Assembly (NCBI GenBank): GCA_030374805.1 | Contig: JARGSG010000181.1 | Span: 1 to 35,089, forward strand | Source: Gracilaria gracilis | Taxonomy: Eukaryota > Rhodophyta > Florideophyceae > Gracilariales > Gracilariaceae | DNA: 35,089 nucleotides | Reading direction: 5' to 3' | Part shown: one piece after another, positions 1-10,111 of the stretch | Layout: the number at the start of each line of letters is the position of its first letter | Position numbering within the stretch: the stretch's first letter is position 1 | Notes under the pieces: model-generated | Told to the model about the DNA's origin: nothing | The model's database searches: none | The model's input: only the letters and a program-made list of their open reading frames with translations | Position numbers and translations under genes: made by a program

Positions 1-3000
1 GAATAGGGATGAATGAAGTTGCCACACTGGGCTTCACCCAAGATTAGCAGCACAAAGACTAGTGTTCTGACAAGATCATGTTCCCTGCCACACATGGCGC
101 TGTTATTCAACGCAGGCGACTTTAATTGAGGTATAAAGCTATTTTAAGGCAGCTTCCATGTCGTTGAAAGTGATCTACCTTCCCAAGCTCTACCATTAGT
201 CTTGGAACCAGTTTTGGGTGAAATGCGCGCATTTTATTGAATTAACTGAAGTATGGCAGCTGTGTGCAAACCATTTGAGTCGTGATGGAGCTTTGTATTG
301 ACCGTATATATGCCTCGTGACCTCTCCCATTTCGACCTCTAATACAAAACCCCAATGCAAACCCAGACATAAACCCCAACGGTGTTTACAGAGAAAGTGA
401 GCGAGACCCCGCCAACGAGCAATTGTTTTCTTACACATATTCGTGGGCTAGTATGCGTGGGGTACTCGAGGATATAGAAAAAGAAGGTCCACGCACTGGG
501 CTACACCCACGTTTATCAGCACATGCTCTAGTGTTTCGCCAAGATCATGTTTCTTGCCACCCAAAGCACTCTGATTCATCGCAGGTGACTCCATAGAGGT
601 GTTAAGCTATTTCAAAGGGGCTACCATGTTGAGTAGAGTGATCTACCTTCGCAAGCTCCACCATTAGCCTTGGAACAGTTTTTGTGAAACGCGCGCATTT
701 TATTGAATTAACTGAAGTATGGCAGCTGTGTGCAAACCATTTGAGGCGTGATGGAGCTTTGTATTGACCGTATATATGCCTCGTGACCTCTCCCATTTCG
801 ACCCCTAATACAAACCCCAATGCAAACCCAGACATAAACCTTAACAGTGGTTATAGAGATAGTAACCAAATCACAGCCAACCAGCGATTTTTCCCTTCAA
901 CATGTTCGTGGGATAGTATGCATTGCCGATAGGAGAAGAGAGATGAATGAAGTTGCCACACTGGGCCTCACCCAAGATTATCAGCACAAGGACTAGTGTG
1001 CTGCCAAGATCATGTTCCCTGCCACACATGGCACTGTTATTCAACGCAGGCGACTTTAATAGAGGTATAAAGCTATTCCAAGGCGGCTTCCATGTCGTTG
1101 AAAGTGATCTACCTTCCCAAGCTCCACCATTAGTCTTGGAACAGTTTTTGTGAAATGCGCGCATTTTATTGAATTAACTGAAGTATGGCAGCTGTGTGCA
1201 AACCATTTGAGGGATGATGGAGCTTTGTATTGACCGTATATATGCCTCGTAACCTCTCTCCTTCGACCCCTAATACAACCCCAATGCAAACCCAGACATA
1301 AACCTTAACAGTGGTTATAGATGTAGTAACCGAAACACAGCCAACCAGCGATTTTTCCCTTCTACATATTGGTGGAAAAGTAGGCATGGCTTATTCGAGA
1401 ATAGGATGAATGAAGTTGCCACACTGGGCTTCACCCAAGATTAGCAGCACAAAGACTATGTTCTGACAAGATCATGTTCCCTGCCACACATGGCACTGTT
1501 ATTCAACGCAGGCGACTTTAATTGAGGTATAAAGCTATTTTAAGGCAGCTTCCATGTCGTTGAAAGTGATCTACCTTCCCAAGCTCCACCATTAGTCTTG
1601 GAACAGTTTTGGTGAAATGCGCGCATTTTATTGAATTAACTGAAGTATGGCAGCTGTGTGCAAACCTTTTATGGCGTGATGGAGCTTTGTATTGACCGTA
1701 TATATGCCTCGTGACCTCTCCCATTTCGACCCCTGATACAAACCCCAATGCAAACCCAGACATAAACCCTAACAGTGGTTATAGAGATAGTAACCAAATC
1801 ACAGCCAACCAGCGATTTTTCCCTTCAACATGTTCGTGGGATAGTATGCATTGCCGATAGGAGAAGAGAGATGAATGAAGTTGCCACACTGGGCCTCACC
1901 CAAGATTATCAGCACAAGGACTAGTGTGCTGCCAAGATCATGTTCCCTGCCACACATGGCACTGTTATTCAACGCAGGCGACTTTAATAGAGGTATAAAG
2001 CTATTTTAAGGCGGCTTCCATGTCGTTGAAAGTGATCTACCTTCCCAAGCTCCACCATTAGTCTTGGAACAGTTTTGGTGAAATGCGCGCATTTTATTGA
2101 ATTAACTGAAGTATGGCAGCTGTGTGCAAACCATTTGTGGCGTGATGGAGCTTTGTATTGACCGTATATATGCCTCGTGACCTCTCCCATTTCGACCCCT
2201 AATACAAACCCCAATGCAAACCCAGACATAAACCCTAACAGTGGTTATAGAGATAGTAACCAAATCACAGCCAACCAGCGATTTTTCCCTTCTACATATT
2301 GGTGGAAAAGTAGGCATGGCTTATTCGAGAATAGGGATGAATGAAGTTGCCACACTGGGCTTCACCCAAGATCAGCAGCACAAGGACTAGTGTTCTGCCA
2401 AGATCATGTTCCCTGCCACACATGGCGCTGTTATTCAACGCAGGCGACTTTAATTGAGGTATAGAGCTATTTTAAGGCAGCTTCCATGTCGTTGAAAGTG
2501 ATCTACCTTCCAAGCTCCACCATTAGTCTTGGAACAGTTTTGGTGAAATGCGCGCATTTTATTGAATTAACTGAAGCATGGCAGCTGTGTGCAAACCATT
2601 TGAGGGATGATGGAGTTTCGTATTGACCGTATATATGCCTCGTAACCTCTCCCTTTTCGACCCCTAATACAAACCCAAATGCAAACCCAGACATAAACCC
2701 CAACGGTGTTTACAGAGAAAGTAAGGGAGACCCCGCCAACGAGCAATTGTTTTCTTACACATGTTCGTGGGCTAGTATGCGTGGGGTACTCGAGGATATA
2801 GAAAAAGAAGGTCCACGCACTGGGCTACACCCACATTTATCAGCACATTCTCTAGTGTTTCGCCAAGATCATGTTTCTTGCCACCCAAAGCACTCTGATT
2901 CATCGCAGGTGACTCCAATAGAGGTGTTAAGCTATTTCAAAGGGGCTTCCATGTTGAGTAGAGTGATCTACCTTCGCAAGCTCCACCATTAGCCTTGGAA

Positions 3001-3126
3001 CAGTTTTTGTGAAACGCGCGCATTTTACTGAATTAACTGAAGTATGGCAGCTGTGTGCAAACCATTTGTGGCGTGATGGAGCTTTGTATTGACCGTATAT
3101 ATGCCTCGTGACCTCTCCCATTTCGA

Positions 3127-3166
3127 CCCCTAATACAAACCCCAATGCAAACCCAGACATAAACCC
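3127..3166 (-). repeat. 12-bp mini-repeat / long-loop G-quadruplex candidate in satellite 1 (example copy)
   Basis: On the + strand, C-runs lie at 3127-3130, 3140-3143, 3152-3154 and 3164-3166, separated by 9, 8 and 9 bases. They come from about three copies of a 12-bp motif of the form AAYNCAAACCCN. On the minus strand this reads as GGGTTT-type repeats. The same tract occurs in essentially every satellite 1 unit. Quadruplex folding is inference, and loops this long would be weak. Confidence 0.5.
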
Positions 3167-3453
3167 TAACAGTGGTTATAGAGATAGTAACCAAATCACA
3201 GCCAACCAGCGATTTCCTTTTCTACATGTTCGTGGAAAAGTAGGCATTGCCGATAGGAGAAGAGAGATGAATGAAGTTGCCACACTGGGCTTCACCCAAG
3301 ATCAGCAGCACAAGGACTAGTGTTCTGCCAAGATCATGTTCCCTGCCACACATGGCACTGTTATTCAACGCAGGCGACTTTAATAGAGGTATAAAGCTAT
3401 TCCAAGGCGGCTTCCATGTCGTTGAAAGTGATCTACCTTCCCAAGCTCCACCA

Positions 3454-3456
3454 TTA
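3454..3456. repeat. Target-site duplication, left copy (TTA)
   Basis: TTA directly abuts the left terminal inverted repeat and is repeated at 15143-15145 after the right one. An uninterrupted satellite unit reads CTCCACCATTAGTCTTGG here with a single TTA, so the duplication was made by insertion. TWA duplications are the hallmark of PIF/Harbinger elements. Confidence 0.93.
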
Positions 3457-3482
3457 GGCGGTGTCTAAACAAGCGTGAACGT
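3457..3482 (+). repeat. Left terminal inverted repeat
   Basis: The 26 bp starting GGCGGTGTCTAAACAAGC are the exact reverse complement of 15117-15142; identity stops at the next base. Here the end runs into a perfect 20-bp palindrome (3471-3490). CGTGAACG-type motifs lie at 3474-3481, inverted at 3480-3487, and as the near-copy CGTGAATG at 3497-3504. These are probable binding sites for the transposase or its Myb-like partner (inference). Confidence 0.95.
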
Positions 3483-3490
3483 TCACGCTT
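3471..3490. repeat. 20-bp perfect palindrome at the left transposon end
   Basis: AAGCGTGAAC is followed at once by its reverse complement GTTCACGCTT. The left arm lies mostly in the terminal repeat and the right arm just inside. The right end of the element lacks this palindrome and instead has direct copies of the same motif, so the two ends are asymmetric. Confidence 0.9.
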
Positions 3491-3622
3491 CGTAGGCGTG
3501 AATGTTTGAAGCGCTCAATATAATGGACTGTAAATTAAGGCGCAGGTGCCCCCCTTCGAGAAAGCAGGGCCAAAGGCTTTCTCGCTCTGTGTTCCGTAAT
3601 ATGCGCCATTTCGTTTCTTTCT

Positions 3623-4948
3623 ATGCGCTATGTGCTACTTGGCCGACGATCAGGTCACGAGAGCACTGGCGATCACGGAGCCGACATGACGAATAACATC
3701 TCATTTGCCGTGGTGCTAGCAAATATCGATTCCAACCGTCGCCATCGAGTGCGCCTAGGTATCGCGCATCAACTTACTTTTCGCAGAACCGGATCTATCA
3801 CATCTTACCTTTGTCCTACTGTCGCCCGTAAGGATACAACGTTCGAGTCTATTACAGATTTCTTGAGCCCGACGAGCTTCAAACGCGACTATAGAATGAA
3901 TCGAAAATCATTCTACAAGCTCGTCGGGCTCGTAGCCCCTCTTATCAACAAAGATACCAATATGGGAAAACGCGCGCGGAGACCGGTCTTATCTCCCGCC
4001 ATGCGAGTGGGAATTACTCTCAGCCTTCTAACCGGGGGTACAGTTGACACTGTCCATCAGCTGTATAGAACACAACGTTCTACAGTTTATTATGTATTTC
4101 ATGAGACATGTCAAGCTTTGTCACACGTTCTGCGGCTTCCAGGTATACCGCAATCGTTCGACGAACTACAAAAACTGTCAAACGGGTTTAAAATATCGCG
4201 GACGAAAGTAAGCCCATTGTCGGGCTGTATTGGCGCTATCGATGGCATCGCCATCAAGATAAAGGCGCCAAACCGGAATCCAGCCAAATACTGGTGCCGG
4301 AAGGGGTACTACGCCCTTCCAGTACAGGCGGTAGTGGATGCAGAAGGTAAGTTTCTTTTTGTTTCGGCCAAGTGCGTAGGCTCAACGCACGACTCACTTG
4401 CCTACGCCTCGTCAAAACTTTCCACACATCTGCGCAATAACGGTTTACCAGTGGAGTTCTGGATAGTAGGAGACGAGGCGTATGTGTGCACTGATTACTT
4501 GATAACTCCAATTCCCGCCTCGCAGGTGCGTTTTTATTATGAGAAAGCTTTTAACTATTTCCTCTCCTCAATGCGCGTTCATGTCGAACAGGCTTTTGGA
4601 CGTCTGGTTGCCAGGTGGAGGATACTTCAGAAGCGGCTGAACTTTGATGTCAATAAAAATGCGAGTATCGTCGTTCTCTGCATGAAGCTTCAAAATTACT
4701 GCATTCAGGAAGGTGAGGAAAGGAGTCGGGTGTTTTCTATGTCGGAAGTGCGGAATATGGAGGAAGACGTTCAGAAGTGGTACTCCACCTGCAAGGAATC
4801 TTTTCAAATGATGGACTCTGGAGAGGAAGAGCAAGCCTCTGTTTTGTACGTGCCAAGGTCTACTACTAAGCGGGATAAGCTGGTGGATATTATCCGCGCT
4901 CGTAATCTACGCCGTCCTGAATTAACAGGGGTTCCTGTTCCGGTTTAG
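3623..4948 (+). CDS. PIF/Harbinger-family DDE transposase (DDE_Tnp_4-like nuclease)
   Basis: 441 codons, uninterrupted, ending TAG. It should cut and rejoin the element ends in the nucleus. The RNase H-fold catalytic triad is visible: D207 in 'GAIDG', D284 in 'VGDEAY' and E322 in 'HVEQAFGR'. The segment 'YYALPVQAVVDAEGKF' sits between the first two, as in Harbinger nucleases. Residues about 95-165 look like the helix-turn-helix region that precedes the nuclease ('RMNRKSFYKLV', 'TVDTVHQLYRTQRSTVYYVF'). A later in-frame Met at residue 22 (3686) is an alternative start; homology cannot decide between them. The length and triad spacing fit an active enzyme. It lies about 165 bp inside the left terminal repeat and reads inward. 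No intron is needed. Confidence 0.95.
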   Translation: MRYVLLGRRSGHESTGDHGADMTNNISFAVVLANIDSNRRHRVRLGIAHQLTFRRTGSITSYLCPTVARKDTTFESITDFLSPTSFKRDYRMNRKSFYKLVGLVAPLINKDTNMGKRARRPVLSPAMRVGITLSLLTGGTVDTVHQLYRTQRSTVYYVFHETCQALSHVLRLPGIPQSFDELQKLSNGFKISRTKVSPLSGCIGAIDGIAIKIKAPNRNPAKYWCRKGYYALPVQAVVDAEGKFLFVSAKCVGSTHDSLAYASSKLSTHLRNNGLPVEFWIVGDEAYVCTDYLITPIPASQVRFYYEKAFNYFLSSMRVHVEQAFGRLVARWRILQKRLNFDVNKNASIVVLCMKLQNYCIQEGEERSRVFSMSEVRNMEEDVQKWYSTCKESFQMMDSGEEEQASVLYVPRSTTKRDKLVDIIRARNLRRPELTGVPVPV

Positions 4949-4975
4949 AACATTGATGACGAGGAGAACATGTAG

Positions 4976-6400
4976 TGTTTTATTGGACTACGTAGGATTG
5001 GATATGTCCGTCAGATGCCAACTTTGTTTGCCCGTACAATTCGGGAGAACATAGCTTTGGGTGCTGCTATGGAAGCTGTTGTTGATGAGAAAATAGGGAA
5101 GAACGTGCTACGTCGTATGGAAGTGCAGACGAGGATATTGTGGAAGCGGCCAAGAAGGCCAATGCTCATGACTTCATCATGAAGCTGCCTGAGCAATATG
5201 ATACTATGCTTGGAGAGCGAGGAGTCCTGCTGAGCGCAGGTCAGAAGCAACGGGTGTGCATTGCCCGTGCACTTATTCGAAACCCGAAGATTTTGATCCT
5301 GGACGAAGCTACTGCAGCGTTGGATGCTCAGTCCGAGGGTGTTGTACAAAGTGCCCTTGAAAGAGCGTCTGCTGGTCGCACTACTATCACTATTGCGCAT
5401 AGGTTGAGCACCGTGAATAATGCGGACGTGATCTCCGTTATCGATAGAGGATTTATCGTGGAATCTGGTACTCACAGTGACCTAGTGGCTATTGAGGGTG
5501 GTTCTTATCGCACTCTAATTAAGCACCAACGCGTGGAAGCTCAGAAAGCCATAGAACCGAAGCAAGATGGAGCCACGACGGGTAAAATTCCAAGTCCAAC
5601 TCTCGCCAAGGTAGCCAGTACTTCCCTCTCCCATAGTGTTCAAGTGGATGGTGCTGTTAAAGGCGGTGAGGAAAGCACTGAAGCAGCCGTGGATAAAGGA
5701 ATCATATCTCGTGCGTTCAAGACAAACAGAAACGAATGGCTATTCATTTTACTTGGTATGATTGGAGCGGCTTTGAACGGAGCTGCTTTTCCAGCTATGG
5801 CCATCGTCTTTTCAGAAGTTATCGAAGAGATATTGAGCGAAAATGACAAAGGAGCGGTTACCAAGTACGCACTGCTTTATGTGGCGCTAGGTGGAATTTC
5901 TTTTCTCGGCAACTTCTTGCAGCACGCCATGCTTGGTATCAGTGGTGAGCTCATGACCTTTAAGCTGCGAAGAGCTTCGTTCCGGGCTCTTTTGAAGCAG
6001 GACATGGGCTTCTTTGATATGAAGGAGAACTCGCTAGGAGCGCTCTCAACACGGTTGGCTACCGAAGCAACGCAGGTGAAGGGGATTACAGGAGATGTGC
6101 TTGGAACATTTGCGTTCGGCCTTAGCACTGTGCTAACAGGTTTCTTGATCGCCTATATTGCGTGCTGGAGAGTGGCTCTGGTCGTTACTACTGTGTTCCC
6201 GCTAGGGGCCATAGCGCAAATGGGTCAGCTGAAGATGATGACCGGCTTCGATGCGGATTCCGAGACTCGTTATGCAGCAGCAGGGACTGTGGCGTCGGAG
6301 GCAGTGGACAACTTTGAAATTGTAGCCTCTATCGGTGTGCAAGACGTGTTTATGAACATGTACAACGAGGAAGTGGACAAGACACAAGTCAAGCTACTAC
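4976..6400 (+). pseudogene. ABCB (P-glycoprotein-type) transporter fragment, truncated at both ends
   Basis: Homology begins inside the first nucleotide-binding domain at the Q-loop ('RRIGYVRQMPTLFA') and continues through 'TIRENIALG'. A one-base shift near 5122-5131 moves it to a second frame (from 5140). There follow the signature 'LLSAGQKQR', Walker B 'ILILDEATAALD', H-loop 'IAHRLSTV', a charged linker, and the second membrane domain with several hydrophobic helices ('WLFILLGMIGAALNGAAFPA' onward). Homology stops about 6397 ('EVDKTQVKLL') before the second nucleotide-binding domain. The Walker A region, all of membrane domain 1 and the second ATPase are missing. A stop at 4973-4975 precedes it, 25 bp after the transposase stop. 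It cannot be a working exporter and is best read as captured gene debris. Confidence 0.88.
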
Positions 6401-6881
6401 CGACGCGCTTTCTGCCCATATACTTCCTCCTCAGGAGAATATAGACCTTAATCCAGATCGAGTTGCGGCCCTGGAGAGCCCAGTTATCAAATCCCCAGTT
6501 ACCAAGCAACCTCCACGGAATCCCAAGCAAAAGCAAAAGCTTAAACAAAAACAGAAACCGAAGCCCAGCTCATCTCAAGCCCCCACCCCCACTGCAAACT
6601 CTAATCGCGCTGCATCCCATTCGTTTCAACCCATTTTGAAAGCGTCCTATAATCGCCTGCCGCGGAATATCAAAGTTCGCGCAGGGAAGCTTGTAGAGAT
6701 GAATGCGTTCTACGAAAAGGTGTTCACATTTTTGCACGCGCAGGATAATGCTCCTGTGACTAGCAAGACACTCATGGCTGCTATGGGAGACAAATCTATG
6801 GAAAAGTTCGAAGTGCTAAGGGCTTTGGCTGTGGTTACTGCTAATAAGAAAGGTTGGCAGCTCACTTATCCAAAATCATAG
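6399..6881 (+). pseudogene. Lys/Pro-rich gene fragment with weak SKA1-like C-terminal domain
   Basis: A frame open from about 6399 to TAG at 6879-6881 overlaps the end of the ABC fragment in another frame, so the two abut at about 6400. It starts with a Lys/Gln/Pro/Ser-rich linker ('KQKQKLKQKQKPKP', then 'SSSQAPTPTANS'), then a compact region of about 80 residues starting 'SYNRLPRNIKVRAGKLVEMN' and ending 'NKKGWQLTYPKS'. The pattern 'LPxxIKxR' followed by two helices and a terminal strand loosely recalls the microtubule-binding winged helix of kinetochore protein SKA1. The match is faint and made by eye. No proper start is seen; the N-terminal part of any parent gene is absent. Confidence 0.4.
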
Positions 6882-7009
6882 ACTACACCTTAAGCCATCG
6901 ATTCTTTAAACATATGAAGTGTACAGTTCACTGCCTCTTTTCGTTGTCACATTCATCTGCTGCAGTCGATCGCATGCGCGGTAGCCTTCCCATCACGATG
7001 CCCTGTGCA

Positions 7010-7949
7010 TCATGCTGGCACGTCAGGTTGCGCAGTAGAGCTTTGTGTCGAAGTTGAGTCGGGATACGCCGTGGTGGACGAGCTGTCTGTGCCATTTTGT
7101 TGATAATGATCATCTTCATGGTGTTCACAATTGAAAGAGAAGCAGACGTGTCGAAATGTCTTGAACGCGTCTGACACCTCGTTTGCATTTAGCCTTAGCT
7201 CGCGTACAAGCCCGAAAGCAAGCGTCTTGCAAGGAAGAGGCAACAGACTATGCTGTTCCAGCAAGAGGATACACACCAACGCAAGAGATGACGGGTAAAA
7301 ATGTTGAGATTCCACACCTGGCTGCTGAGTCAGAGATCAATCAACTAATAATAAGAAGGTTCGTTGGTGGAAGAAAAAACTCACAGAGAGATATGTGCTT
7401 TGCATATTCCTAAACCCGAGCCCGTGAGCAAGGCGGTAACCAAACCAGGTCGGCAAACATGGTCAAAAACGAATGGATGGTAGGAACATTCATCTGCCAC
7501 TTCAACGAGTTGAGAACATATAGCTCAAAATGCAGTGGAAGAGGACGGTGCGTGAAGTTTGGAACATCCATGTTGTCTCCTCCGACTTGCTCCATCTTTG
7601 CTGCAAGGCGAATGCAAACTGATGCGACGATCTGTGCTAGGCTCGGAGAATGGCAGCCTGTTGACAGCATTCGGTCCACGTAGTTGACGGCAAGAAATGG
7701 TATTGAAGGCTTCAGATTGCGTGTGCTGCATGCGTCATACAGCCACGAGATGAGAATGGTGCACCCTATCTGACCGCCTACTGACTTGAAAGCTTCATGA
7801 TTCGGTTGGACCTTCCAGTGCTTCAAGTGCTCTTGTTGCAGTTTGGCATCTATTATAGAGCGGTTTAGACGAAGTTGCTGGTTGCGAGAGTGAATGCGAT
7901 GCTGGTCAATGAGCGCCCACATGCTTGACGGAGACGCATCGGTCGCCAT
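7010..7949 (-). CDS. Cyclin (two exons)
   Basis: Exon 1 runs from ATG at 7949 ('MATDASPSSMW') down to about 7446 and encodes a cyclin N-terminal box: 'ISWLYDAC', 'FLAVNYVDRMLS', 'IRLAAKMEQV', 'LNSLKWQMNVPTIHSFLTMF'. It contains the Lys of 'AAK' and the Glu just after, which normally contact the kinase. Exon 2 (about 7324-7010) continues with 'HFYPSSLALVCILLLEQ', matching the opening of the C-terminal cyclin fold. The intron is about 121 bp, with acceptor CTGACTCAG and a weak donor (GTTTGG) whose exact place is uncertain. The joined product is about 272 residues, a normal cyclin length. The frame also extends upstream of 7949, but that part looks non-conserved. Subclass (A/B/D-like) is not resolved. 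It appears complete, yet it lies in transposon cargo among broken genes. Confidence 0.8.
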
Positions 7950-8198
7950 TTCTGACTGGTGCGTCACCCATGTTGCAGACACAGCCGGTTGATGAGGTGC
8001 GGTATAGCGGCGCGCGGCGCTTGTGGCGTGAGCGAAGCGAAAAGTGAAAGTGAGCTGTCGGCAAAAGCGAAACTTTGACAAAAACGCCCAAGTGGAGGTG
8101 CATCGCTCGTGCCGCTCGCTGAACAGCGAGTGTCTTGCTGAACAGCGAGTGTCTTGTTTGTTGCGCTTGGTCATGTCGATAGCGCTACGTCTCACCTT

Positions 8199-9574
8199 TT
8201 ACGTGTGAGGAGTGGTGGCCACTTTCGGCCCGTTGAACGAGTGAATGATGAAGCGCAGTAGCGGCGAAAACGACGGCACATGTTCCACCCATCGACCCTC
8301 CCACTCTCCGCCAACCTCCACTTGCGCGTTGTGGCACGTCATGCGCTCTAGAATGATTTCGCCGTCTGCGCCCTTCAGAGTCGCGCTCAGTTCCCCACGC
8401 GAGCAGTCTCGCACATTGAACACCATCCCCTCCTTCGATGGTCCTAGAACCTGTACAGGACGCTCGTCTGTGCGCGCTTCAATAATCATCTCGTGGCCTG
8501 TCAGCGCCTTTGCCGAAGCCTTCCAACAACCCCAGTCATCCACGTCCCACTTCACATACTCACAGCTCCCTGCTCACATCACAACAGTTAGTCTCTCGTT
8601 TCGCTTCTTCTAAAGCCCAGGTAGCGTACATAATGCGGTGACTTACATGGAGTAAACTCGTACATTTCTCCCTTATAGTGCACGCATAGCATCCCGATTG
8701 TTTCAGTCTTGACTACAACTTCTCGTATCGCGCCGAGAGCCAAAATTGACAAGTCTGCTTCATCCTCGAACTCATTAGCTTGAACCCACCACCATCGACT
8801 TGGGAATGAGCGTCCCCAGTTCTTCTCGCAGTAAACAGAACCACCTGTTACGTCCACTTCCACATCCCCGCAGCGAATGTCTCCCCTGCTTATTGCGCCA
8901 TGCGCCATAAGTACTTGATACCCCGGTTCAAATATTCCAAACTTCGCAAGCCAAGACGATGTATGAGGCGAGCTTCCGCGACTTCCCCATGTTAGCATTG
9001 GCGTATAGTCAATCCCCCACTGAATTTGCGTTGAGCTAGGCAGTTCACCATCGCTGTCAAACAGCCCATGAGTGGAGGTGTCAGATATCTGATATCCCCT
9101 CAGAGTAGAGTGGTCTGCGGTTTTGGAATCGTGACTACTATCCTTGTCTGACTTGTGAACCCAGTGCCCAATATCGAATCAATTCGTACTTCCATAAAAC
9201 TTGCCGCACTCTTTAGCCAATTTGGAAACATATAACGAATCGTCAGACGATAAAAGCTGTACCGTTCCTTCTCCAGGTGCTTCAATTGCGAACATGAAGG
9301 CAAAGCTTTCATTTGTCTTAGGAATAGATATCCTCAAATACCATCCCTCGAAAAAGTTCTCCTTAGGTTGACGAAGCGAATAATAAGAAAGCGCATGCTT
9401 TGAATTTATGAGCGGAGGTATCTGACACGGTTGAGGCCATACAGCTCTTGCAGTCCATTCTGTGACTCGATGGATTCTCACAGATGATGTTCTTGAATTC
9501 AAGTTGAACGACTTCACTCTGATGGGGGCACTGGGGATAAATCCAATGTTCTCTACTTGACTTTTTGCGATCAT
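8199..9574 (-). pseudogene. VTE1: Tocopherol cyclase homologue, frame disrupted
   Basis: VTE1 closes the chromanol ring in vitamin E synthesis in plastids. From ATG at 9574 a possible targeting region leads into 'NFFEGWYLRISIPKTNESFAF', then 'LRGYQISDTSTHG', 'FGIFEPGYQVLMAHG', 'EKNWGRSFPSRWWWVQANEF', 'MLCVHYKGEMYEFTP', and after an intron (8570-8646) 'KWDVDDWGCWKAS', 'MIIEARTDE', 'CSRGELSATL' and 'AQVEVGGEWEG', ending TAA at 8199-8201. These follow the family order end to end. An in-frame TGA lies at 9179-9181. Around it the matching sequence ('DSILGTGF') is in another frame, and the original frame resumes by about 9115. So there are either two compensating indels, an unusual intron, or a sequencing error. 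Intron retention shows capture from genomic DNA rather than from mRNA. Confidence 0.85.
8570..8646 (-). other. Spliceosomal intron in the VTE1 copy (77 bp)
   Basis: On the minus strand the donor is GTAAGT (8646-8641) and the acceptor ends GTGAGCAG at 8570, with a CTAAC branch-like motif in GACTAACTG upstream. Splicing joins CCA-T to GG-AGC and creates a Trp codon, giving 'EFTPWSCEYVKWDVDDW', which restores the VTE1 'PW' motif. This is the best evidence for host intron style in the window. Confidence 0.85.
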
Positions 9575-10111
9575 TGCCGTTTATTGGCGAATGTAACCGT
9601 TCGCAACCTCGCGCTGATGATTGTTCTCGGATTCTGGAGTGGGGAATATCTCGGATCACATGGCCAAATCAAACATTAGCGATAGATGTTGTCCTGACAT
9701 TAGGACTGCAAATCCTTGAGCAACTTCTCGTCATACTTGAGCAGCACTCATGTCCGAGCATTGCCCGTCGATAGACGAAGAGCGGTGGTGAGGTGTTCAA
9801 GTGCAGCTTGATAACATATCTACCTTCGATTGATGCCAAATCCGTATTCCACCAATCATGTCCGACCAACCGGTTTTATATGCCATGCGGCTTTTTGACA
9901 AGTGGCTTCTGACGAAGTGCTCGTAACCGCAGATCGCACAGCTGTCGGGGTGGGGGATCAAACGAAAATTGGTCAAAATCGCAGCACGTGTGACGTGTTC
10001 TAGCTACTCCGCCAAACCAGCCTGTACCGTCGTACCCTTGTATCTATCCACAAAGCTTCTGTTTACTGTTCAACCGCAAACAAAACGGGCAACTCTTAAA
10101 GATGCTGAAGT
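9575..10111. promoter_or_regulatory. Divergent intergenic region between VTE1 (-) and Dicer-like ORF (+)
   Basis: About 540 bp with no convincing gene. On the minus strand a TATAAAA box lies at 9880-9874, about 300 bp upstream of the VTE1 ATG. CACGTG (E/G-box) is at 9985-9990 with GACGTG just after. This may be a captured bidirectional promoter. A short upstream exon of VTE1 on the minus strand cannot be excluded. The motif calls are short and could be chance. Confidence 0.35.

Larger units (their letters stand above)
1..3456. repeat. Satellite 1 array, left part (~466-bp tandem unit)
   Basis: Tandem repeats with a unit of about 466 bp. The landmark ATGGCAGCTGTGTG (last unit variants aside) starts at 253, 719, 1185, 1647, 2113, 2578 and 3044, giving spacings of 462-466. 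Two sub-variants are mixed. The commoner reads GTGGTTATAGA then CAGCCAACCAGCGATT. The other reads GGTGTTTACAGAGAAAGT then GACCCCGCCAACGAGCAATT (about 370-600 and 2700-2940). Each unit also carries a 12-bp nested mini-repeat with four C-runs. Small open frames occur in every unit on both strands but drift with each indel, so I treat the array as non-coding. The array is cut at 3456 by the transposon. Confidence 0.95.

Noticed and set aside
1..3456. Repeated short proteins in satellite 1, including an Asn-Pro-rich stretch 'NPNANPDINPN'
   Set aside because: The Asn-Pro pattern is the translation of a 12-bp mini-repeat in one frame. Stops and frame changes between units rule out a maintained gene, and any likeness to NANP-type surface proteins is coincidence.
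5011..5475. Minus-strand open frame of 154 codons
   Set aside because: It is the antisense shadow of the ABC transporter ATPase domain, whose motifs are clear on the plus strand.
7949..8195. N-terminal extension of the cyclin frame up to 8195
   Set aside because: Arg/Ser/His-rich without cyclin features, and it contains repeated GAACAGCGAGTGTCTTG-like DNA. The ATG at 7949 gives a normal cyclin start distance.
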